Source: Stachybotrys elegans | Lineage: Eukaryota; Ascomycota; Sordariomycetes; Hypocreales; Stachybotryaceae | Length of the DNA: 64,000 nt | Direction: 5' to 3' | Assembly (NCBI GenBank): GCA_020746835.1 | Contig: JAGPNK010000006.1 | Span: 1 to 64,000 of the forward strand | In this document: piece after piece, positions 44,999 through 56,533 of the stretch | Numbering within the stretch: the first letter of the stretch is position 1 | Layout: each line of letters starts with the position of its first letter | Notes under the pieces: model-generated | Database searches by the model: none | Seen by the model: the letters and a program-made list of their open reading frames with translations, nothing else | Told to the model about the DNA's origin: nothing | Position numbers and translations under genes: made by a program

Positions 44999-46965
44999 TT
45001 AGACTTCGCTGGGCCAAAGCGGCTGGGCGACGCCCATTTGACCCATGTCGGGGAACGCCGCCACATTTGAAGACCCGTAAGCACCTTGACCAGCCATGTA
45101 CTCAGGAGCAATAGTAGCCATATGGCCACCGTCCGCAAGAGACGAGAAGTCGAAGGCGTCGGTTGCGAGCGCCGGCATCCCCGCAGTGCCCATGACAACC
45201 ATGGGGTTGACGGAAGCTCCGAGAGGGAGATCTTCGTCATGAGTCATGTTGAAACCCGGCATGCTAGCATCCATGGTGGGAAACATGTCCATGTCCGGCT
45301 CCGCAGAGGATTCCATCATGTCTTCGTCGCTATTGTCATGCTTGTTGGAGGCCGAGCTCTGGTCGACATTGACCCAGATCTCTGTGAACCAAGCCTTGAG
45401 CTCAGACATGGGCGGATCGTCACCTCCACCCTTGCCACCTCGCCTCTCGTCTGCGCCTTTCTTTCCGCGCACTGACTTTGGGTTGAAATGAGTGCGACGG
45501 AGATGAGCAGCAGCGTTGTAGTAGGCGCCGTACTGCTTGCCTGACTTGCAAGCTTTGCACTTGGAGAGGGGGTGTTGGACTTGGACGTTGGAGACGAGGC
45601 CGACAGTTGCGGGATCACGGCAGACAAATTTCTTGACTGTGCCGCCGTGCTTGGCGCTCATGTGGCGCCGCAGCTCGTGCTCGCCGCGAAAGCCCTCGGG
45701 GTGTTGGCTGCACTTAATGCAGTAGACTTTGGGGTGCTTAGGTCGCTGGTAACCTGCCTTGGCAGGCGTCTTGTCGTCCTTCTTGTGGGAGGGACTCGAC
45801 AGAGGACCGTCGCTGGATGAGCCTTCATCAGCCGAGTCCAGAGGCTTGGGTGCGAGGACGGCCTTGCTGTTCTGCAAGACTCGTGCGCGGGCTTCCTTGG
45901 CACGCTGCTCCTGGTTGGACGCAGTCGACTTGGCACTTGCCATGCTCGAGTTGGAGTCCGACCGGTCCATGGTGACCGAGGTCGGAGAGAGCATGAGCAT
46001 GTTGTGAGGGGGCGACGACGCCGTGTACTGGTGGGCGGGGGCCTGAGGGAGATTGGCGCCCAGCCCGACCAGGTCCTGGTCAAACCCAGGGCGCTTCTCG
46101 CCGGGCTGCGAGAGGTTGAACTGGAGATGGTAGGGGGAATGGGGACTGAGATAAGCGTCGGGCGTCTGGGACTGCGAAGAGGCAAGCCTCGTCATGCCTC
46201 CCTCAAGCTGGCCGCCAAAGGAGCTGTTCTGTCGAGTCATGGGCAGCGGCCCCTCGTTGACGGTAGTCGTAGAGACCATGGAGGGGCACGCTGATGGGAG
46301 GGGCTGGTTCTGGGCATCGAGAGCGAACATGTTATTCCTAGTCATGGCGATGTAGGAAGGCTCGGTGGTGCCGTAGTTGGCGAGGAAGACGTCGGGGTCG
46401 ACGCCTATGCCCGACAGGACGCTGTTCTCCTCGACGCTCTGAAGCCTGTGGCCCATGGCCTCGTTGGGCGAATGGCAGAACTGGCTGTGCGTGTTGAGAC
46501 CAGGGCTGCTGGAGATGGTCAGAGGAGCGATGGGGCCGCCGCTGCGGCGAAAGGGCATGCCCGCCGACTCGGATCGGTTGGAGACGCTGCGGCTCATGGA
46601 CTGCGACCGCGACATCTGCTGCGACAGGGCCCTCCTTTGACGGAGGTGAAGATGCTGGCTTGTGAGAGACCGTCCATCCTGGGTCTAAGTGGGCGATGGC
46701 GATGGTTAGTGACGATCAAGCATAGGGCTGAGGGATGGGAAGGGAGGACGAAGGCGACGGTGAGACATACCATGCTGGTGTAAGTCGGGTTGGTGAAGCC
46801 TCCATTTGACTTGCTGCGCACCAAGGCGGCGGCTGTGTCGACGGGCTGGCCATGCTGGGTACTCAGCTTTGCCTGGAGAAGCTGCTCGATCTCTCGGGCT
46901 CGTGCGACGTGCTCCTCTCGTTCACGTAGGAGCTGCTCTACATTCTCATCATGGGTAGGGTTCAT
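44999..46965 (-). CDS. C2H2 zinc-finger transcription factor
   Basis: Two exons, complement(join(44999..46678,46771..46965)), 624 residues. Exon 1 encodes a charged coiled coil (ENVEQLLREREEHVARAREI) and ends TNPTYTSM; the 92-bp intron joins it in phase 0 to DGRSLTSQHLHLRQRRAL. Two C2H2-like fingers follow: C385-x2-C388-x15-H404-x4-H409 and C439-x2-C442-x14-H457-x4-H462, separated by a KKFVCRDP linker typical of a fungal family whose finger region also includes an imperfect middle unit. The rest is Ser/Pro/Asn-rich with an acidic, Met-rich C-terminal tail that could activate transcription. The upstream minus-strand leader is long and pyrimidine-rich. I cannot name an orthologue. Confidence 0.88.
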
Positions 46966-48645
46966 GTTGTGGTGATGATCTCCAGCGAGGGTTGAGCGAA
47001 TGTGACCCGCAGAATGTGGGACGTCGTGAGTGAGGTGAGGTGAGGCAAAGGTAAGGCGGGAGGCGAAACGGGATGAGACGAGACGAGGCGAGGCGAAGGG
47101 AGGAAGCAGGGCTGATGATGGATGAGAGGGAGCGCAGTGATGCGTATTAGTAGTAGACGGGTGAGGCGAGGCAAGGCGACGCCGGTAGGTGTTGGTATGA
47201 TAGGTTATTGCGAACAACTAGTAGTGATAACGAAGAAGGAAGGAAAGGAAGGGAAGAAGAAGGAGAAGGGAAGAGGCCGGGAGGGTGTGTGATATGCTGG
47301 GAATAATATCACAGAAAAGCAGCAGGGATGGCCGGGGATTGACCAGATGAATCGTGGGATGGCGGGTTTAGTGCGAGATGGGTTCTGGATGATGGATGGA
47401 AATTGTGGGAAGAAGTGCAAGCGTCAAAGGTGAGGCAAGCCGGCGACAGGACAGCATTAAATGAGGCATCGAGGAGCAGTGAGTGGTCAGTGAGTGGCCA
47501 GCGACCAGTCGTGGAACAAGGCTACCGACGTGCCCACCAGAACGCAGACGTAGACGCTGGCCTGGGCTGGCACAGGACTGGCTGGCTTGCTGCACAGGAC
47601 AGGACAGGGGTGGTTTGCTTCTTGGTGGTGACTCTGGCTGGCTGGACGCAGCAATGGAGGTGGAGGGGAGCAGGAGGAGGAGAAGCAGAGGGAAGAAAGC
47701 CCACTCGATGCCGTCCAACGCCCATCCCGGCTGGGGTGTGGATAGGTGTGGATGGTGTGGATGGAGGGATGGCGCGTGCTGCGTGTGCGCGTGTGTGGGA
47801 GGAGAGCCCGAGAGAAGAGGGTGAGTGTGAGTGTGAGTGAGCGTGAGCGTGAGAGAGGGTGGAGCAGCTTGGATGATGATGGGACGGGATGGTCAGGATG
47901 GTGGAGGGGGAGGATTTGTTTGACGAAGATGGGGATCCAAAGGACCCACCCTCGACTCTGAGGGCCGGGGCTGTACTTGTGCTGTAATACTGGCTGCTGT
48001 ACTGACACTGACTGGGCTGGCTGGGCTGGGCTGGTAAGCTGGGTCGGGCTAGGGTACTTTGGGCTAGCCTGTGCTGGTCGGCACTCACACACGCATCAAT
48101 CATCATCAATCAGCAGGCAGGCACCAGGTACTAACTCATTGATTCCTGCCTAGCAAATTGGGCCCTTTGCTTCAGGGTGTATCAATAATTGTTTACCTAT
48201 TTTTGATCTTGCCGGCAATTTCGAAAATAAAAATAAAATAAAATTTAAAGCAAAATGGATTCAAACAAAATCACGATTAAAACACGACGACAACAACAAC
48301 ACAATTCCCACCGCCATTATCACGGTGACGTCAACGGAGCCGCCATTCGAGATGGACCTTGCGCAGGACCTTTACTCACACCGCCAGCCATGCGCCGTCC
48401 GTTTTTTGCGCGCCTAAGGGGATACCCAAGAGGAAACCAAGGACGGACGACAGATTGGACGCGGGAGGGAAGGCTTTTGGCATGGCGAGAGGGTGGTGTG
48501 GAGCGGATAGCATGAAGCCCATTCAACCAGCCCGTCCAGCGCAGCCAAAGGAGACCGAGCTGACTTCCCTCCAGAGCAAAGTGTGACGACGTCAAGGTCA
48601 AGTCGGGTGAAGGGTCAAACCTAGACAATAAAATGGACCCCGAAT

Positions 48646-48674
48646 CAGCCAGCCAGCCAGCCAGCCAGCCAGCC
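48646..48674. repeat. (CAGC)n microsatellite
   Basis: Seven CAGC units, followed shortly by CCAC/CATC-rich repeats to about 48.71 kb. Confidence 0.93.
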
Positions 48675-49593
48675 TACCATCCAAATCCACCCACCCATCC
48701 ATCCATCCTGCCTGCGTCGTACACGTAGCTGTCGGTTAGTCGTACGGTGGCATCGATGAGCTGGTTAGGTAAGGTCGTAGGCGCATCCAGTGGCTGACTG
48801 ATCCGATTGCTTCATCCATTCAATCTTCAAATAGTCGGTGTCTCACAACCTATACTCCTCAAGGAGAGAGTTACGCTGCCTCGGTCAGAATCTGTTCATG
48901 CCGCCGGCACAGGCAAGCCCTCCAAAGCCAAAGGCCCCCAAAGTCCCGTCGGCTCTTGTCCAACGCATAATACAGTCACACTGGCATCCGCCGCCCACGC
49001 ATCCATTCTCTCAACCAGCCATCCCTGACCACCACCGCCCCCCTCCCCTCGTTCGTTGTTGTTGTTTGCTTTTTCCTTCTCGTCATAGTCACCTTTTCCC
49101 CGTAAATCGTCGTCATTGCCCTCTGCGCACAGATTCCAGCCAGAACAACTAGCCCCCCCCTCGTCGGACGGACCACGAACCATCCTCCTCTTCCTCATCA
49201 TTCTTTGTGACATGTCGAGTTCTTCTTGCTGCTCCGACTTGTCCCGTGCGCCCTCTACCAATCAAACCAATCCCATATGTCCGATATGCGTAATGAGACT
49301 GCATTAACACGCTTCCATCTCACCTTTATTTTGACCCCCTCCGGTCTAAACTCCTTCACGTTCGGCAGACTGCGTAACATGCGTACGTATGTACATCCAG
49401 CTCAGGCACACTGCGTTGACGACAGCCGGTCTAGCGGCTGGGCATGGCGCTGGAAATGGAAATACAGACCCAAAGCCCTTGCGTAGGCCCCCCGGGGGGC
49501 AGCTGTTCTGGACCATCCGTCCGTTCACGTAGTATCCAAGACAATTGACAATCTTACCATGGGGCCCGGCATTTCAAACCCCAGGGACCAATC

Positions 49594-49630
49594 TTTCGCA
49601 AATCGCAAATCGTAATTCGCAAATCGTGAC
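49594..49630. repeat. Short direct repeats of GCAAATCG
   Basis: GCAAATCG occurs three times within 37 bp, twice inside the longer unit TTCGCAAATCG. Non-coding; a possible multi-site binding element. Confidence 0.8.
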
Positions 49631-52350
49631 TGCGTGATTCCTCTGCGCCCACACCCTCGACGGCAGGGGAAGATCGAGATGCCGACCGTGGACTCTGCTT
49701 GCCGACACTCCAAGGGCTAATTGCGTCGTCGCATTGCGGTGGATGTGGATGCCCTCTGGGCGCCTGGCCTGCGTGGCCGTGGCGATCACTGGGTGCGTCC
49801 AGGACACTTTTGTTTCAGCGACGAATTGCCGTGCAGGGATCCGGCTGGCCTGCCAGACGGGGGGCGAAACAGAACGAATGGAGCGCCCGAGGTCTGCGTG
49901 ACACCACCTTGGGCCCTCACTCCTCACTCTGTTCTCAGTAATAAGCAGCACTCGGGAAGAAGCCGATCCGGACGACACTCGAGGCCGAACAAGAGGGGAG
50001 GGCATGCGTGTATATCCAGACCAAAGAGGCGCAGGATACATGCCAGCGCATGCTTAGGGGAACCGTTATGATTGTCAGCGGGCCCGCCATGTTCGGCATA
50101 CCAAGTTAAATCGTGCGCTAAGTACCTGGGCAGGCCCGATTTGAGATCTCTCTGGAGCCCCTCGACATCGCTCATTACCGTGCCGTCGCTTCGCTTCCCT
50201 CATCATCAACCCGTCCCCTGCTCAGGGACTCGGGGAACCAGATCATGTAGACAGCCGAACCCGAGCTTTGCCCCAGACCGTGTCAAGGTACAGGGTCAAA
50301 TGTAATTTATTCTCAGCTCGCAATTGGAACTATAGGCCCGCTTCCATCGCCTGACCTGAAATCCGCGATGATGGAGGAGGGTCTTGGCGGCTTATTTGTC
50401 AGTACTGACAACCGACGACCCTTTTGGCATCTCGTCGAGACGGCTCCCTGCTGTCAGTCTCCTGCGGCTGCTGCTGCTGCTGCTGCTTCAAGACCCCCCA
50501 GCGCATGGCCAGATTTCTGGCAACACCATCCAGAGAATAAGGCGACCGCCGTGCCAGCTCGAAACAGGCGTCCTGACCTATCGCTTGACAGAAAGCCAAC
50601 GTAGGCTCACAGCCACTGGCCGTGATTGGCCCTCGCTGCTCCTCGAAGTGAGGCTGCACGCCTGCACGGCAGGGGATCCTGGATCTGTGGGGCGGAGATC
50701 GGTTTGGATTCACAGGTGGGAATTGATATGGGAGGGAGACGCGACCATGACCAAGAGCCAAGGACTCTCTCTCCTCTAGGCTCAAAGGGTTGGGGGTGGA
50801 GCTTGGAGGGTGACCGCGGACCGCAGACTGCAGGCTGCGTTGCATGCTGCACGCTGCACACTGCACGCACGTTGTATGCCTCTACAATGGTTATCCCTAT
50901 CATACGCCCGGTCTGGCTCTGGAGTGATGTGCAGAACAGGCGGTGGTGCGATGTGATGTGCTCTTCGCCGTCGGTAAGCTGCATGAGGCGCATTTGTGTA
51001 CTGCGTGGCCACGTCTGGACCGACCTATCCCTCCCATCTTGGGACAAGACGCAAGTACTGTACATAGCAGAGGACGACGGGGAGGGGCATCGTCAACCAA
51101 ACTTTGCGCTCAGCATCACATGATGCTACCAAGGCGCCTTGACGCCAACCAGCCGATCCGCAAGAAAACGGCTGCATGACATCCTCATCCAAACTCTTCC
51201 AAGCACCTACACGTTTTCAACCTGGTAGGCATAGGCTGGATGGGGAACGGTGGACTCGCTAGCATCGAGTTTGCTGAGTTGTCGACCACCTCACCGATCA
51301 CGGGCTCCCGGGTGCCCTCACCGCTGATCTCCACTCTGGATCTATTACCGGATCGATGTGATGGGAAACATTGGAAACTTGCTTCCTCATGTGACCCTCT
51401 TCGTGTCCATCGCAACGCTTAAAAAGATGCCAAGTGGACTCGAGGGATTTCCAACGAGGACCCTTCCGTATGCGGGTTGGGAGGGATCCATGCCAAACCC
51501 GCACCAACACCAAAGAAAGAGACGACGTCGTCGGAACATTGGCGATCCGCTGGCGAGCAGCGTCTAAATCAGGGTTCTTGTTCTTGCTGTGCTCGTTCGG
51601 CAACACCGCATATCCCTTCACCGTATCGCGGCAATCACAATCACATGACAACATATTGCTCACAGATCCAGATCCGCGCACGTTGATGCTCTGATCGAGC
51701 GCTTGCTGGTCAGTGTTTGCCCTAGGGCCATACGGGATACTGACTCGAGGAACCGTTCCGCACGGCGGCGTCGGGCGTCAGGACCCCTAGAAAATGTCAC
51801 AACTTAGTGGCCTCCCGTCATCCCGCCATTTCGCTGTCGCCGTTGCCGTCGTCTGTGCCAGCGGCTAGAATTTCTGGAAGATGCAAGCGAGCAGGCTAAT
51901 ACGATTGTGAACATGGCTTCCGTAAAAAATAAAATAAAAAAAAAGGACGTGGCTCGACCACATGTTGTGGTCCCTCAATATTTCGTGCATCTTGTAATTC
52001 TTGTCGTGAAATGACAAACACGAACAGCCGAGGCCCCGGCCAATCTCACACTCTCTCGTGGCTGCTCATGACGTGGCTGATTTGATTGTGGCAGCCACCA
52101 ACATGCACGGGTTATTGGAAATTCCGCTCCCACATGGCGGGGTGGAATCGCTGGGCGGCGGCAGATCATCGGCGCCTCAGGTTGCTTCCCCACGATGACA
52201 CAGTAGCCGTTTCCCAAGACAAGCACCAAGCACGTGTTTGTGGTGGTTTGAGCAACATCAGTACGTGGGCGACTGACCGCGACACGAGCAACCCGCCACC
52301 AAAAGTATAGCTTCAGCTCTATGTGAGCGGGCCTCACCGACTACGGCACC

Positions 52351-53839
52351 ATGCGCCGTTTCGACATACTCTTGCTGGCTGCGCTGCAGCTCTGCGAAGC
52401 TCGGTCTCGCGGCTTCAGCATACACGAGGACCTACTGGCATTCCCTCAGGTACTTGCGCCCGCCGTCGCATCGCAAAGGCCAAACATAGCTGACGATCGC
52501 CTAGTTTGAGGTGATATTTTCTGAAAATTTCATCTCCGAAAAGGATGCGACAGCTCTGCTGGAGAGCAATGCCCAAGGCAGCACCTACACGGCCGACTTC
52601 TCTCAGCCCACCGTTGGCGAAGCTTCCGAAAATGACATCAATGGCCAAGAGGAAGGGAGCTTGAGCGTGGAGCGCACATACGAAGTCATGAACATGTCGC
52701 CGCACCGATATCTCTGCTCTATACCCATCATGCAGCCCCCGCCTCCCGAAAACCAGACCGAGACGGAGCTTGCCAAGGCGGAAGAAGCCCAGGAGCTGAG
52801 CAGGGCTGCAGCCAACGGATGGGAACTCCTCTCGAAGCTAGACGATACCTGCCTATACTTCATGTCGGGATGGTGGAGCTACAGCTTCTGCAACAACCGT
52901 GAGATTGTCCAATTCCACGCCGTTACATCCATCACCAATGGCCAGCCTCCCCGACCTGATCCAAACTCGGCCGAATACGTCCTGGGCAAGGTCCCAGCAA
53001 TCTCTGCGAGCAGCTCCAACCATCGCGACGGCGACTATGACGACGAACCTCTTCCGGCCGAGCTCCAGGTCAAAGGCGACCAACGCTATCTGGTACAGCG
53101 TCTGGTCGGCGGGACCATCTGCGACTTGACGGGACGCGAACGCACGATCGAAGTACAATACCACTGCGCCCCCAATGTCAAGACTGACCGCATCGGTTGG
53201 ATCAAGGAGGTGACCATCTGCGCCTATCTAATGGTCATCAATACACCCAGACTCTGCAATGACGTCGCCTTCCTGCCCCCTCAGGAGAAGAAGGCCAACC
53301 CCATCAGCTGCAGCCTCATCGTGGATGACGACAAGGCGACGCCGTTGATTGAACAGGGCGGGCTAATCAAGGGACCCCCCATGCAGATCCAGAAGTCTTC
53401 GACACTGCTGGACCGCAAGGCGGAGGTGAATGTTGGAGGTGTAGTGGTCGGAGCCAGGCATATTTTGTCTGCCGCCGACGAGGTAGGGAAACCTCCCGTT
53501 CGACTCTCCAACAGTAGGCAGCAGGAGGGTCAGGGGATGGGTAAGGACGAGAAGGTGCTGGAACTGATTGCCAAGATGGCGAGGGACGAAGAAAACAAGA
53601 TCGAGATTCGGAACTTGGAAGACCTGGCGGACCTGGAGCTGGACGCGGAACTGGTGCAGGAGCTGCGGCAGGCCGTGGAGAACATGGCGGAGGAGGAGGG
53701 ATGGAGGATTGAGGTTGTCGAGATACCTGGCGACGGGGCGTCCCAGAAGAAGAAGCCTAGCAAAGAGGAGGACGAGGCCGAAGAGGACAATGCCAAGGAA
53801 GGGGAGGGGAGCCAAGAAGAATTCAAGGATGAATTGTAG
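52351..53839 (+). CDS. yos9: ER quality-control lectin Yos9 / OS-9
   Basis: Two exons, join(52351..52449,52505..53839), 477 residues. Signal peptide MRRFDILLLAALQLCEARS, then an MRH (mannose-6-phosphate-receptor homology) domain of about residues 150-275 containing DTCLYFMSGWWSYSFC, YLVQRLVGGTICDLTGRER and VQYHC, with the paired cysteines and Q/R/E/Y glycan-contact region of the family. It recognises trimmed mannose glycans on misfolded ER glycoproteins and hands them to the Hrd1 ligase (ERAD). The C-terminal tail is acidic and ends in KDEL, an ER-retrieval signal that supports a soluble luminal protein. The intron (55 bp) joins LLAFPQ to FEVIFSENFIS. Length and order match fungal Yos9. Confidence 0.93.
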
Positions 53840-56533
53840 TGAAGTTTGTATTCATATGGCGTTGGGTCAAGCCGGGAATGAAATGATGGTCTTTTCGAAT
53901 TGTTACAATGGTACAGCATGAAACCAACACTGAGACTTTCTGTCGCCCACCAGCGTATAATGAAGGTCACGTCTGATTGACTTGACCCATCAATGGATAT
54001 CTCCGTCATCTAATTACCTCTTACGACGTTATCCGGCCCATTGACACTAACGAGAGCGATCTCGCGGGAGGAAGTGCGAGGAAGATTGCGACGGAACGGG
54101 CCGGAGACTGGCGGACTTGAACTCATGGAGCGATCTTGCTTCATTAAAAGTACTGTACGACACGGTAAAGGAAACGGCCTCGATGCAATATACCAATGGC
54201 TGCGCGTAATGAGTGGTGGCGCGCGGCGCGGTCTCGTCAAGACTCGGCGTCGCGATGGGCCAGGCGCGGGGAGATGCATGCGAGGCGGCGCGACGCGGTG
54301 GGTGCCGTCAAGGAGGATTTGGAGATTTTTCCTGTTCCTCTTTTATTTTTGGAGAGTCATGAATCAGATGCAGCTTCTGCACAGTCTTAGGGGTTGGTTT
54401 AAGGACGAGGATCATGTAGGGGTTCATTGGACAACCCTGCTTTCTCAGCTGTTGCTGTGCAAATGTGGGAGATATCGAGCTGATCTATCGACGCATTGGA
54501 CTGCACAAAAAGAGGTCAAAGCGGGGAAGGATATCACACTCTGTATGCGTATTTGGTTGGCTAAGGTGGCGATGTTGCGTTACATGGTGCGTCAAAAGAG
54601 GGAGGGAGGTTCACCACTGCAGCTGTGTGCGACAATGGGCGAATCGTCTCTGTCGTTGGGATTCGCGACATGTTTCAACAGCGTGTGATTTGGCAGCGAG
54701 AACGCGAGCGGGTGCCCTTCTGCAGCGTCTCATCTCCGTTGGCAAAGACGAGCAGAACAGGGCGGATCAGGGGTGTTCAGTAGGGGGGGCAAGGGGGAGC
54801 CTGGGGACGGAAATGCAGCCGGGAGACAAGGGCCCTTGTTCACCATGTGCATGGAACACGTCTTGATTGGCCGCGCGGGTGATGAGATTGTGCAGGAGGG
54901 TGTCATTGAGGGTGACGGCCCTGCAGGTGCTGGCTGAAGATAGCGTGGGAGAGGTTGTCCTTGTTAGCGTCCCTCTATGTGCAGGTAATGCAATGCTTTT
55001 GAGGATAGTGGTAGCTTGTGTAGACCGGGATAGCGGATTTGAGTTTGCCAAGGACGTGGCGGCAGTTGGGCTTCGCGTGTGATGCCGACTCTGTACTACG
55101 TACATGTACATAGGGATGGGCCGGATTCTGCCGTCTCGTGTGGGTTCCTCGTGGTCGCAGGTAGGCATGGTGGCATTGTTGGAGGACAATGAAGCTATAC
55201 CGAATCCACCGAGTGTCCTAGGTTATGGACTGGCTGGCTGGCAACCGAGGAGCAAAATAAACAAACGAGTAAGCAAATAAGCAACGACGTATGCGACGAA
55301 TAATATTGCACGGCCGTTGATACACGCAACGTGTAATCTCGCCAGAACAGGTCATGGAGATTTCCATGTCTGAGCCAGCCTGGACAAACATCAAGGAGCC
55401 GGCATTTAGTGGCTGCCGCCGCCACGAATGGCATGGAAGCCCTAACAGCAGCGACTTGGGCCAGGCTGACGCTAATTTCTCGTTCCTGGCCGTTGGTTAC
55501 GCTACTGCGCGGCGTCCCAGCGGGCCCTGAGACCCACAGACTCGGGGCAGTTGCACGCATACAGGTACGGGCAGCAGCTACAGTTACAGCGCGCTGCACT
55601 GGTGGATGGATGGATGGCGGATCGAGGCTTTGCCATTGATGGAGGTTTTTTGACAGCAGCCAGGGATGTTCCTGTCAACCCTGGGCCACCCACCCGTTGC
55701 TTTCACTTTAATTACTTGCTTCCACCTTCATCTTGCTCTGCTCTGTGCTACGCTACCCTGCTTGCGCGTGCGCCTGTGCGCCCAATTGTCTTAGGCTTGT
55801 GTCGTCCAAGTGTGATAATCATTTTCCTTATCCTTATCCTTCTTCTCCTTCTCCTACCTGACTCCTCCCTCGTCATTTCTCTCCTCCCTACTCCGTTCTA
55901 CTCCAAACTTCGACTCTATCCCACGTCTCTTCCATCTCGTCATCTCTTTTGCATTCCTCGCAACCTCTCTCTATCCCCCCTCCCCCCCTCCTCCCCTCCA
56001 GGTGCGTCTGCCTCGAATCCCCCCTTCATTTGGGCTCCAACACTGACTCGCGCCAAAGCTCGGCCACCATCACACTGCGCAGCGCGCATTTGCATTGATC
56101 AAATCAAAGGCAGCTCTTGCGCGTGCCATTGCGTCACTACAGCCTCTCGGAGCTTCCGTCGATCCCATAGCAACCACGACACTTCGCTTCTGCCTCTAAA
56201 CATTGGCCCCACGGTGCCTCGGCGTTATGGTGCAAGACCACCGTTGAGCACCTCGTCACGATCCACGAGCTCCTAGCCGCCTGTTTAGCTTTCATCGCCA
56301 TCGCCATCACCATTGACCTCTCCTCATCCATCAGCCAGCACATACACCTAGTTTCGATACCACCCGCGCAAGGACCGTCGATCAATGCATGATCAGGCCC
56401 GATAGTACACAATTGAGTGACGTTATGCTTGGATAGAGGGCAGGATTGGACCGTGGGAACAAGCATATACCCCTAACTCTTGTGTGTCCGAGCTGCTGTC
56501 CAATCGTTGCTACCGCCTGGTCTACTCAGACGC
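53840..56533. other. 2.7-kb non-coding region
   Basis: From about 55.7 kb on it is strongly pyrimidine-rich (CTTATCCTTATCC-type), fitting the core promoter and leader of the downstream coiled-coil gene. The remainder has no supportable gene. Confidence 0.5.

Larger units (their letters stand above)
46966..52350. other. 5.4-kb gene-poor region
   Basis: The first kilobase is the promoter and leader of the C2H2 factor, rich in GAGTGTGAGTG-type minisatellite sequence near 47.82-47.85 kb. Further right are a CAGC repeat and a GCAAATCG repeat (separate entries) and a GCTGCT run near 50.46 kb. No gene is supportable; open frames are short and overlap on both strands. Confidence 0.5.

Noticed and set aside
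48646..48715. CRISPR-like array
   Set aside because: Only simple CAGC and CATC microsatellite units without spacers, in a eukaryotic genome.
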